Source of the DNA: Globisporangium splendens
Taxonomy: Eukaryota > Oomycota > Peronosporomycetes > Pythiales > Pythiaceae
Assembly: GCA_006386115.1 (NCBI GenBank)
Contig: VFIW01000038.1
Coordinates: 62,001-126,000 of the forward strand
Length of the DNA stretch: 64,000 nucleotides
Direction: 5' to 3'
The notes beneath the pieces are model-generated. The model ran no database searches. It saw only the letters and a list, made by a program, of their open reading frames with translations, and was not told where the DNA came from. A program made the translations under genes and the position numbers. Positions 54,701-64,000 of this stretch are shown in pieces (the stretch's first letter is position 1; each line of letters starts with the position of its first letter).

Positions 54701-57203
54701 CTTCAGGTTCGGTCGGCGTGCCGATTTAATCTCATTCAGCCCACACGTCATCACCAGCTGCATCTTTGAGTTCTTACCCAGGTTTTTCGGACTCAGAAAA
54801 GCTGGGATTTCACAACCCAGCACGAAATGAGCACGCATCTTGTAGATACGAGTTCTTGGGTACAGATCTCGAGGCAACTTCTTCACGTTTCGCTTCTGGT
54901 TGACTTCATCGAACTCGTTGGTGTCATTGTCAAGCATTTCCAAACTCATCAACATGCGTCCACGATAAGTAGTCGCGATGTCTGGGAGATTATTCATTTG
55001 CTTTTTCATCGAGTCACCGAGTTCAACCTTGTTGTGCTTCAGTGGTGCGCCGTAAATGTTGGTCCAGAATGGTGGGATTTTGCCGCCCAACGCTTTCACC
55101 ATTTTTACACTTTGGAACACGTGCCCCACCACTTCATCTGAGCCAACTTGATCCCAATCGTAAACGCCAAACTTGATCGAGTCTGCCATAGAAGGCTCGC
55201 GAACAACCAGCATCAACTGTTCGTTGAAACTTGGACTCAACTCGTCACGCCTTCCTTTCTTCGTGCGGACACGAGTTCGAACTGCATCACCCCCAGCGAT
55301 AGAAGCTTTGATATAGGCATCAAGACCGCCCTTACCGACTAAGTTGATGTCCATCGGAGGCAATTCTTCGGCGCAATGAATAGTCGCAGCAAGAAACTTC
55401 ACTTTTTGCGACACACTGGATGGCATCAAAATGTTCCCATCCATGTCACTGTTGCCAGCTCCAAAAGGAGATGGAGGCGGAACTAATTTGTCACCCGGTC
55501 CAACAACAGTGATCGAAGCGCGAAGATAACCCTGGATACCCTGGTTTGTTGTGTTGACCGTGTCTGTCAGACCAATCCACACGTTCGCGAGTTGGTGATT
55601 TTGCTGCGAGTACACGTACGAAAGATCAAATTGAGCACCACCGATGAGCTCTGCGCGCTGCAAGGTGTTGGCGTCCATAACACTCAGCTTCACGTAGCCC
55701 ATTTCAACCTCTGACTTGTCCAGATTTCGCATGGGGAAAATCAGCAGATCATCCCACACGCAGTTCAGAACTTGCTTCTTCGTAGCGGTCTGCTGTTTCT
55801 CACTCAGCACTTCGACGTACACAACTGGATCGGATGTACCGGTTGAATCTTTGGGCACTAGATCACGAGCTTCAATGACATGGACTTGAATCATGTAATC
55901 ACCAGACTTGATTTCAATGCTGCTCAGCTCCTTCAGCATTTCCTCGCGTTTCTTTTCGCGTTCTTCTTCCTCTTTCTTCAACTCCTCATCAGATTTCTTC
56001 GAAGCCTTGTCATCAATTTCGACACCGTCCTCATCATTTGAATCATAGCCCGCATCTGGGTTGCCCACGTTCAAGGCACCTTTGATAGTTCCCAGGAAAG
56101 TCGTATCTTTCTTCTTTGCTGCAATATCGCGAGCATCAGCGCGATACGTCCACAGAAGCGAGATCTGAAGGGTTCCGCGTTCCTTCTTGTCTTTCTTGCC
56201 TCGTTTGTCGCCCAGCTCCACAGTCATGTTCTTTTCAACATTCGGCTGCAAATCGCCAATTGACACGTTCGCACTCCCCATGAAATCATTGATAGTCACG
56301 TCGTAATCTTCCACAACAATAGAGAGCGTGCTTTTCAAGTCTGTTATGAAAAAGCCAAACTGGAGTATCGCCAAAAAGAGTCAGGTTAACGCACACACAA
56401 ATTCACAGCGACACAGTCTAAATATTGTACTACGAACCTTCTCGTTCCACTGCGGTCGCAGCGTTTTTTCTTTCTTAGTCGACTCGTGCTTTTGTCCCGC
56501 CAACGAAAGTTTCACCAATGGGTCACTTGTCGTACCGTTGTTGTCCATACCGAGAAGATCTTTACCGGATTTCAAGGTAACAAACAGCAAATTGGGAGGA
56601 CCGTCACTTGCGCCAACTGCGGCATCAATAGCACCTTTCACGGATGCGCCTAGCCCAGCTGCGAACCCAGCAGCAGCGCCTGGACCTGGATCCGCTGGGC
56701 GGATAATCACGTGGAGTTCGCCCGTGGCATCCTTCTTCATCTTTTGGGCTCTTGTCAGCTGATACCAATTATCCAGCTGCACACATCCGTGAAACAAACA
56801 ACACAGGCACGAGCGATGAAAAGCCTATACCCAGAAAGACACATGAGCACACACAACACAGCGCACGAACCGTTTGGGTGACGCCGAGAAACAGCGCGAT
56901 CGGGATATCGACCACACCGAGCGGGTCATCACTCATCGCGAACGCGTCGTCGTCAAAGAGCGCGAGCCGCAGCGTGGTCGCCAGCCGCAGATCCGACCTG
57001 TCGCCGACGAGGTACTCTTCGTTCCAGCGCGGCGTGAGCGTCTTCTTGATCACTTTGGTCTTGAACGACCCACCGGCCGCGATCGCGTTCCCCTTCGAGT
57101 CCAGCACCGTCATGATCACGTACGGGTCGCTGAAGCCATTGCTGTCGGCCGCCAGGATCCCGCGCGCCTCCGCGATCGTCACGTACACCGCACCCTTCGA
57201 CAT
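51764..57203 (-). CDS. ferlin-like multi-C2 membrane protein
   Basis: Tail-anchored Ca2+/phospholipid-binding protein of the ferlin class, expected in membrane fusion or repair. Exons 57203-56871, 56776-56438 and 56359-51764 (introns 94 and 78 nt, all phase 0) give 1,755 aa. C2 domains by signature: residues 1-110 (AEARGILAADSNGFSDPYVI), about 130-225 (GKDLLGMDNNGTTSDPLVKL), about 375-480 (IEARDLVPKDSTGTSDPVVY), about 560-680 (CAEELPPMDINLVGKGGLDA), about 890-1000 (YQGRRLPPADSNGLLDPYLV), about 1325-1440 (LDGVGFAPMDLGLNGRPGKS) and about 1490-1600 (WKARNVPSFDEAEDMNDLF). The C-terminal membrane anchor is at 1724-1752 (IMCCLCCVAFMVLIYFLAPF). Many Ca-binding Asp are present. No introns in the last 4.6 kb. 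I do not see DysF motifs. Assignment to ferlins rests on C2 number and the anchor. Confidence 0.85.
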
Positions 57204-58242
57204 GTTGAACTGCGTTCACTGACTCCACAGACACACGCACCGCTGACTGCCGCACTACGTTGACGCCTAGAGGAGAGAGCGCGCAGAAAGAGCACTCGCT
57301 TCCTTATTGGTGTCGCTTGAGGGCGAACGCCACGAAATTGGAAAGTGCTGGGGACTCGTCGCCTCTGTGAGAGAGCGGTTGCGGAGCGATCAGTTCGCAC
57401 GCACGCACGCGTACAAGCGAGAGGGGAAGATCGATGGGTAAAAGACACAACAGATCGGTGGGTACAATTTTGTCCGGACAATTTGGCTTAAGTTAGTGTG
57501 GCACAAAATCTCGCTAGTGGTCTGCTGAGGAGTGAGTTGGAGTGGCACACTAAATGAGGTTGAAGCGACTGGAAAATAGAAGGAAAATCAGTGTCGAAAG
57601 TGGAAGGAGGGTAGGGTGTGAAGACTGACTTGTTGCCAATAGGATTGTTGAATTAAGCACCCACATGTTGAGTGAAAGTCGTTGATTGGTTATAAAGCAA
57701 GCGAAATTGGGGTGTTGCAATCGTCCATCTGGCTTTTTGGATTGGAGTGCCAGTGGGTGCGAAAAAGATTGTACGCACAGCACGAAATTGAAGATGGCTG
57801 AGAAGATTGACAAAACAAGTTACCATTGAGAAACAATCTTTCAAAATAGGGTGAATGCAGACATGTTGAAGCTGCATGAAGAAACCTGCCTCGAGTGACT
57901 GGCATGCGTCGCCTCTTGCATGCAGAGAGAAAGCGTGCGTTCACGTCTCCTTCAGCGCAGCCTATGACGAGTGGTGCGCTGCGAATCGTCCTACCTTTAA
58001 TGCAAATCAAGATACCGAAGGCGCTTTCAACGCGGAGCCCGATCTCATGCAGCGCGCTTGATGAACGGAGATCTCGAAAGGTCGTTCCTGTTTTCCACAA
58101 CCACTGTGAGCTTTGTGATAGAACACGCGAGCAAGGGCAGCAGAACGCGCGTAAAAATACGATATATTAGGTCTCGGTTCTTGTTGCTCTTTTTGCTTGT
58201 ATGGATGGTTGCGATGCGTTTTCGTGCCTGCTTGAGTGCTGC
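57204..58242. other. intergenic region upstream of ferlin
   Basis: 1.04 kb holding the ferlin promoter and the methyltransferase 3' end. A minus frame at 57690-58100 (136 codons) has no recognisable motif. Nothing else seen. Confidence 0.35.
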
Positions 58243-58977
58243 TCACTCGGCCTTCACTCCTTTCTGGCAAACGTAGATGTAGTGCACTGCATTCGCATCT
58301 GCTTCCGAGACCTGCACAGCACTGACCGTTGGCTTCGGAACGGTGTGCACTGTCACTTTCCATTGCAGCTCTTTCGTCTCCAAGTAGCTCAAACGGTTGT
58401 CCGGAACGCCGTACGAGACAATAAAGTAAATGCCGTTGGGCTTCAGCACACGGTGCACTTCCTGGCACATCTTCGCGATATTGTTCGTCGACCCTTCACC
58501 ACACAAAATGGAATCCATAGTGCCTTTGTCGACAACCGAATCGTACGTTTCATCGGCAAACTCCAGCGAGCACGCATTCATCTTCTGCCACTGCAGCGAC
58601 TCGATCCGGTCTTCATACTTTGTCGTCATCTGCTTGATCACGATTTCCGACACGTCGATGTTCATGATCTTTTGGTAGCCGTCATTCACCATCTCCTCCG
58701 ACAAGCGCGAATTGCCCGCACCGACCATCAACACTTGATCCGTTTTCTTCACGTATTGGTTCAGCAACTCCTTCAAACCGCCGTAACGCTGGTACCAATC
58801 GAACTGCTCCGAATCCCTAAACGAGCACGCACACAGAACAGCAAAAACAGCACGATAAAATCCCCGGCATTAGTTCACAAGCTCGTACAGCACACTCCAA
58901 GTAAATGCATGCACAGCCTGGTCGTCGTACTTGGTGTATCGCTCGTCCCAGTAGCTCGCCTTGCCGTACTGCGCCAT
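58243..58977 (-). CDS. class I SAM methyltransferase, EEF1A-lysine methyltransferase-like
   Basis: Small methyltransferase related to the METTL13 N-terminal domain / EEF1AKMT4 and plant homologues. Exons 58977-58931 and 58816-58243; the 114-nt intron (AA|GTACGA...TTTAG|G) restores the conserved junction WDERYTK|DSEQFDWYQRYGG. 206 aa. Motifs: SAM site VLMVGAGNSRLSEEM (about 53-67), the acidic end of strand 2 in IMNIDVSEIVI, YDSVVDKGTMDSILCG (motif IV with Asp-Lys-Gly-Thr-x-Asp typical of this family), and EVHRVLKPNGIYFIVSYG. Substrate by homology would be a lysine of elongation factor 1A, but this is not proven for this branch. Confidence 0.88.
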
Positions 58978-59466
58978 CGCTGAGGAGTTGCTTTCGTTCT
59001 AGTTGCCGAGTGCGGGCGGGAGGTCGTTGTGCGCGTTGCCGTGCAAAATGGAGTTTAGGATTGGAAGCCCACGCCCCCCCACACCAAACAGCCCGACAAA
59101 AGGCAACCCCAAATCGCACAAAAACCTCGAGGAAACACTGGAAAAACCTTATCAGTGCAACCAAGGCTTTTTCATGAGAGGAAACACGCTGCATGACCAG
59201 CACGAACCTCAAGAAGGCAACTCGAAATGGTCGAATAGACCCAACTCTCGTTTCTGGAACGTTCGGCTGTGTATAGTGCACTTGCAAATACCCGGACAGT
59301 ATACGTATTGGCTGTTCATGTTGACGTACAGTTTGGCTCCTCCCTTCCAGTGTTGACTTAGCGTGAGTTGAAGTTGACCAACATTCTGTAACCACTCCAC
59401 AACGGACGTCTCCGTTCTTGTGGGTACTCAATCACTTCGCAAGGTACCGTCGCCACCGCAAGCGCG
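58978..59466. promoter_or_regulatory. divergent intergenic region, methyltransferase and channel
   Basis: About 490 bp between divergent starts; contains a CCCCCCC run near 59073. No motif assigned. Confidence 0.3.
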
Positions 59467-62331
59467 ATGGAGCTGAAGACCGCGCTTTCGCGCCAGACGA
59501 GCGAACCCGCAGTGGCTGCTACCGACATGGAGATGGCGACCGAGTGCGTGCGGTCCAACGAAGCGCGTCGCCACTCGGACAAAGACGTCACGATGATGCA
59601 CTCGGCAGCAGCAATCATAAAGAGCGCACCGTCACTAGACGCGAAGCCGTTGGACGAGCAGAACCTGCACCACTTGGCCGTGCTTAAGAAGCATCTCTTT
59701 CTGCGTCAGTTCCATGGCCGAGCCTCAACAGGTTCCATAGCAGGCGTCACCGTTGCAGCAGGGTCACCCACTGCAAATAAATCTGCAGGCAAAGAAGACC
59801 AACGGTACGAGAAAATGATGGAGCGGTTTCAGGTTCGGCGCTTGCAATCTAGTTCTGCAGTGGGAGCAACCGACAGCCACAATGCCAGCATGCGCGATCT
59901 GCGGCGCGGATCCGTAGTCCTTCAGCAGCATCAGATAGGTGCGCAACGCGCGTCAGGTAGTAAACCCACGTCGTCAATCGCCGAGTCGACTGAGCGGCCG
60001 ACGACTCTGTCGCCATCAAAGTATGGTCGGATGAGTGGGTCTCTACTAGAGACTCGGGCCACAGTGGTTGACCTCAGTACGACCATCAATCGCCATTCCA
60101 ACTCCGTCAATACTATGATCGCAGACGAAGAAGTCGCCCAGATGAGCACATTCCAAAAGCTCTACGACGAAAGTCTGTCTCTTCGCTGAGTCTTCATTGC
60201 CTGGAAACGGAAACTCCGTCGCAAATTTCGCCTCGGTATCCAGCAACTCAAGAAGCCAATGTCCCCATTATCACTCACGTTTCGCATCCGCGTCGCGCTT
60301 GTCGCTGCTGCATTTGGCGCGCATGTCATTACGTTCCCGATCAAGTTTGCGTTTGCAGAAGAAAATCGATTGTGGACGCGCTGGGTCGATAGTGGAATCG
60401 AAGTAACCTTCTTGGTGGAATTCTTCTTGATGTTCAATACGTTGTTTCTCAACGACCGCAACGATTTGATTACATCCAGACGCAAAATCTTCTCCAACTA
60501 TATCAGAGGATGGGGGATACTCGACCTGTTGTCTTCGATTCCGCTGCACTTCATTCAAGAACTGTTTTATCGCGATGGATCAGACCCGTCGCCGTGGTCA
60601 AGCATTTTGCTCGACATCGTGCTGCACATCGGGCGATTTGTGCACCTGCTGAAGATTGTTCGCTTGCTGTGGATCGTGAGACCGAATCGAACAGGAGAGA
60701 GTGTCTGGGATTAGATTTTGCACTCTCGGTACTCGCACCTGCTGCGGATCGGCTTCATCATCGGCTTCATCGTGTTAATTGCGCATTACATGGCGTGTGC
60801 CTGGACAGTTCTTACATCAGATGTCACCGACCAAGACAATGAAGAAGCGTATGCAATCTACGCATCGAATTTCTACGATGCTCTCCATCTACTTCAAGGA
60901 CAAGGTGTCGCGACAGCTACGCTTGGCCAAAATGTATTTGCATCCTGTGCTGTTCTTGTCGGCTCGATCGTGCTGGCAATAATCTTTGGCCACGTCGCGG
61001 TGCTTGTGTCGAACTTTAACGCGAACTCGACAAACTACCAGCGCAAGATGGAGTCGGTATTCGCGATCATGACAAAGATGCAGCTACCTGCGCCGCTGCG
61101 CGAACGGATCCATCAGTACTACGAGCATCTGTGGCGAGAGTACGAGTCTCTCGATGGAGAGATCGGTCGATTCTCGAAGGATTTCTCCCATGCGCTCGAG
61201 CTCGAAGTTGTGTTGTTCAAATACATCGAGCTGATCATGCACATTCCGTTTTGGAAAGAGTGTACACCAGATTTTCAAAAGCAACTGATGCTAAATCTGC
61301 ACGTTCGCGTATATCTTCCTGATGATTTCATCATTCGCCGTGGAGAAGTGGGTGACGAGTTTTACATGATCAATCATGGGAGCTGCGAACTCGCATCAAG
61401 TCGAGAGAGCGTGGAGCGCGCCACAGTCCCGATCAAGAAGAAAAGAAACACAAGCGCGGTCTCAGATTTTCAAGATTTTGTGGGCACATCGGTGCATCCG
61501 ATTCCAACTACCAGAGAAGACAAATGCGATTCCGATAGCGAGAGCGACGGTGAAGGCGATACGAAACTCCGAAAGCCTCGCGCCAAACGGTCTATTTACC
61601 GAACTGAGAACTTGGATGACGATCCCACGAACCCACTGAAAAGTGCACGCGCGTCCAAGTCTCTGAAGAAGCTTTCCCGCGGCCAAGCGTTTGGTGAGAT
61701 GGCATTGCTGATGAACTACCAGCGAACGGCGAATGTGCGCGCAATCACGTATGTCGAAATGTGTGTACTCAACCGCTCCGATTTCCATCGAATTCTCTCA
61801 CGATACCCGGACGATTGGAAGCGAGTCACCTTGCATATCTTGACCAACTGTATGGAGAAAAACGAAAGCAGTCAGGTGCATTGCCCGTTCAAGGAAGTAG
61901 TGGCCTCAGTGTATGGCGGTGGTGCTGATTCAACCCCCATCACCGCCAGGTTTGCTGCAGAGATGATCGCTCGCACCGTCAATCCAGATCTTGAGGACGA
62001 TTCTATAAAGTTTGGGATCACCACAAAGCTAACGGAGCAGCTGATTGAGCTGAGAGAACGAGAGGCAAAACAAACAATTGAGCTACGAGCAACAACAGAT
62101 GCGAGCGTGGTGGGCAACAAAATGAGTCTGTCGCACCCAGTACTGAATTCGGATTCGTCAGCGAACATGACTGACAATGCAACGGCTACGCGGATTTCAC
62201 CCTCGTTGCTTGCACGGATCGAGCTCATCGAAGACACACAAGAGCAAGTGCTTCGTTGTGTCAATGAAATTAACGGAATCATCTCGGAAATCAAAAATGC
62301 GCGAGCAGCAACCGATAGGGGCACTTCATAA
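59467..62331 (+). pseudogene. cyclic-nucleotide-gated-like cation channel with two in-frame stops
   Basis: One frame of 955 codons codes for a CNG/HCN-like channel but carries TGA at 60187-60189 (codon 241) and TAG at 60712-60714 (codon 416). N terminus: disordered, Ser/Thr-rich. After TGA: FIAWKRKLRRKFRLGIQQLK, then S1 (FRIRVALVAAAFGAHVITF), S2/S3 (VTFLVEFFLMFNTLFLND; ILDLLSSIPLHFI), an S4-like segment (FVHLLKIVRLLWIVRP), TAG, SRYSHLLRIGFIIGFIVL (S5), a pore region without GYG (ALHLLQGQGVATATLGQNVF), and S6 (VGSIVLAIIFGHVAVLVSNF). The C-linker and cyclic-nucleotide domain follow (DEFYMINHGSCEL ... GQAFGEMALLMNYQRTANVR, with an 80-residue charged insert). TAG can come from CAG by one transition. 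A 39-nt GTGAGA...TTAG intron could remove it but would be unusually short. No intron removes the TGA. Parts after each stop are well conserved. Confidence 0.72.
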
Positions 62332-62994
62332 GGGCTAGTGTTGTGTCGAGCGTGAAGATTTCATCCCGCACGGTGCCTTCGACGATAATGAGATCGTCGT
62401 TCTCAAGAGAGGCGCCAAGCCACTCGACATGTCCGGCAGAGGAGCGCCAGCGCTCATTTGAAGAGAACACGAGCGGCTACATATTGCCCGCTTCCAGAAT
62501 TGCCGTCGTCTTCAATCCATCAGAGAAAATGTCGACAAGAACGATCAAGCGACTCTGGTACGTGAAGTCTTGCACATTGGCGTGTGCTCGTCCTCCCCAT
62601 CACCACCATCTCGTTCATCATTACGATACTCAAGTCATAGAGATTGCACGTGCTGACCAGCCTCCTTTCAACCCGACATCCGCATCACTGCGATGACGAG
62701 CACAAAGGCGATAAGTACCCAGCACTCGATCACGGCTGCCGGAACACTTGACGTCGAGGAGAGGTCTCATGGCCATTGAGGCATTGTATGGATTCCAACT
62801 GACAGCAGAAGTAGAACAACAAATTTGGCTCAGTAAGTTAGTTAGGCTAAACAATTGCAGCAATTGCTCTCGCTCACCAAAAAACAAATAACCATATTCG
62901 CTTGCTGAGGAAAGCTTTCCACTGTGGTCCTGAACACGAAGCCTGAAGTCTGCGAGGACAGCAGAAGTGGACGCCGAAATAGAGCTGCAACCAG
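62332..62994. other. intergenic region between convergent genes
   Basis: 660 bp between the channel stop and the stop of the nucleotidylyltransferase. A short plus frame at about 62374-62457 (DDNEIVVLKRGAKPLDMSG) looks protein-like but ends at a stop. It might be a gene remnant. Confidence 0.3.
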
Positions 62995-64000
62995 CTAGTT
63001 CTGTTGCTCCTGTTGTTGCTTCAGCTGTTGGTTCCGAATTTGGGTTGACGATATGTCGCTACGAAAGACGGACTCGTCGAGTGGGACAAACAGGTGCTTG
63101 AAGACGACAGGGATGCTCGTGGCCAGGACCTCATCGGCGCTGATAAACCGGTTCGTGACTTTGTCGTCCATGCGGCCAGCGACAACGAAAAAGCACTCGT
63201 TGCGCGCGATTTGCTGCAGTGTCAGCGCCATCTTGTACTCGTCATTGTCATAGTACTTCTTGTCCACGATGCGAACCGCGGTGTCGGCACCGATCACGAA
63301 AGCACAGCCCTTCAGGACTGACGCTTTCTGGCTAAACAGCGTCGCGTTCGTCACGAGCACCGGCCACACCCCAAATGGCGAGCTTGACCCAACAAACTGC
63401 TCCACTCGTTGCCGAACTGTGGACGATGTGATGGTGCCTTTGTCCGCATTCGCGACAGCAATCTCAAATGCTATTGGCAGCTCACGACCAAAGCGATCTT
63501 GGACGACTCGCTGGGCGGCACGCACGAGGTCCATGTGGCCCTGGTGAAGCGGATTGAATGAACCCGAGAGCACGACGCCACGGAAGCCAAGATCTTTCGC
63601 AATAGTGACGAAAGCGTTTTTAGACGCCAGTGGGAGGAACGCGACACTCGTTAGCGCGGGCGTCGATCCCACGCAGAGTTCTTCCAGCGGATCGATCGGA
63701 GTGTGATCACCGGCCGTGACGACCACAAACGAGTCTTCGTCGTGCTGCTCCGCCAAAAGCGCGTCATGAAGCGCAGCCGTTCCCTCGGGGTCCACATTTG
63801 CCGCTTTCGCGAGCACATACACGAGCCAGTGACTCACAATGTGGTCCTCCTCTACAGACAACAACGGAAACGTCAAAGCCACCTCAAAATTACACAAAGA
63901 GACAAGACCTTCTTCACCGACGCACCATTGCGCGTCCGCTTGAGCGTCTTGCTCAGATTCAGATGATACGTCTCGCAGCGCTGCTGCAGAGTACTCCTCT
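62995..64000 (-). CDS. nucleotidylyltransferase-superfamily protein, 5' end outside window
   Basis: Single open frame entering from the right edge and ending TAG at 62995-62997; at least 334 residues. The first 150 residues visible (AAALRDVSSESEQDAQADAQ ... FEVALTFPLLSVEEDHIV) are unrecognised. The diagnostic block is GVVLSGSFNPLHQGHMDLVR, the G-x-F-(N/D)-P-x-H-x-G-H nucleotide-binding motif of cytidylyl/adenylyltransferases. It is followed by FEIAVANADKG, FVIGADTAVRIVDKKYY and the C-terminal SSTQIRNQ (ISSTxIR class). That combination resembles plant and protist proteins annotated nucleotidylyl transferase-like, related to NMN/pantetheine adenylyltransferases; the substrate cannot be told. 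The C terminus is a Gln-rich tail. Confidence 0.8.
   Translation of the reverse strand, partial: EEYSAAALRDVSSESEQDAQADAQWCVGEEGLVSLCNFEVALTFPLLSVEEDHIVSHWLVYVLAKAANVDPEGTAALHDALLAEQHDEDSFVVVTAGDHTPIDPLEELCVGSTPALTSVAFLPLASKNAFVTIAKDLGFRGVVLSGSFNPLHQGHMDLVRAAQRVVQDRFGRELPIAFEIAVANADKGTITSSTVRQRVEQFVGSSSPFGVWPVLVTNATLFSQKASVLKGCAFVIGADTAVRIVDKKYYDNDEYKMALTLQQIARNECFFVVAGRMDDKVTNRFISADEVLATSIPVVFKHLFVPLDESVFRSDISSTQIRNQQLKQQQEQQN

Noticed and set aside
23..63990. CRISPR arrays, bacterial operons or phage genes
   Set aside because: Spliceosomal introns, mitochondrial presequences and eukaryote-only families throughout; no regular direct-repeat array.
1..64000. Reassigned stop codon as the cause of the in-frame stops
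   Set aside because: TAA, TAG and TGA all terminate intact genes in this window (acyl-CoA dehydrogenase TAA, PAM18 TAG, TRMT2 TGA).

Overview
This window reads as nuclear DNA of an oomycete (Phytophthora/Pythium-type stramenopile). Three observations support this. There are two bZIP factors whose basic region carries Cys where other eukaryotes have Asn. There is a Crypton-type tyrosine-recombinase transposon. The genes are compact and intron-poor, with 55-120 nt introns, next to a ferlin-like multi-C2 protein and CNG-like channel of a kind I associate with oomycetes. I cannot name the species.

Layout. 0.6-2.2 kb: mitochondrial short/branched-chain acyl-CoA dehydrogenase. 4-4.8 kb: protein kinase with one nonsense codon. 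5.2-5.8 kb: PAM18/TIM14 J-protein. 6-10.7 kb: DOCK-family GEF carrying several lesions. 11.8-15.7 kb: gene remnant, double-RGS protein and CXC (tesmin/TSO1) protein. 18.2-20.1 kb: TRMT2/RlmD-type RNA m5U methyltransferase. 20.4-22.1 kb: hypothetical ORF and a kinase relic. 22.2-25.9 kb: two tandem xi-class glutathione transferases sharing an identical 500-bp tract. 27.1-30.2 kb: RINT1/TIP20 vesicle tether. 31-36.5 kb: two tandem Cys-type bZIP factors flanking a DUF1772 membrane protein. 37.7-40.9 kb: decayed Crypton, a small chromodomain ORF and two compact tRNA-like elements. 41.7-44.6 kb: IQ-motif inositol polyphosphate 5-phosphatase. 44.9-49.5 kb: two truncated LINE 3' ends (RNase H) on either side of an intact kinase, plus a candidate small secreted peptide. 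49.8-57.2 kb: ARP4 and a seven-C2-like ferlin. 58.2-59 kb: small class-I methyltransferase. 59.5-62.3 kb: CNG-like channel with two in-frame stops. 63-64 kb: nucleotidylyltransferase-like gene running off the right edge.

Themes. Mitochondrial metabolism, vesicle traffic, phosphoinositide and G-protein signalling and chromatin functions are mixed with no operon-like logic. Several genes are interrupted by single stops or one-base shifts while neighbours of 1-5 kb are perfectly open. This is either true pseudogenisation or local consensus error. The least familiar signal is the pair of tRNA-like cloverleaves at 39.9 and 40.8 kb, whose stems differ by compensatory changes.
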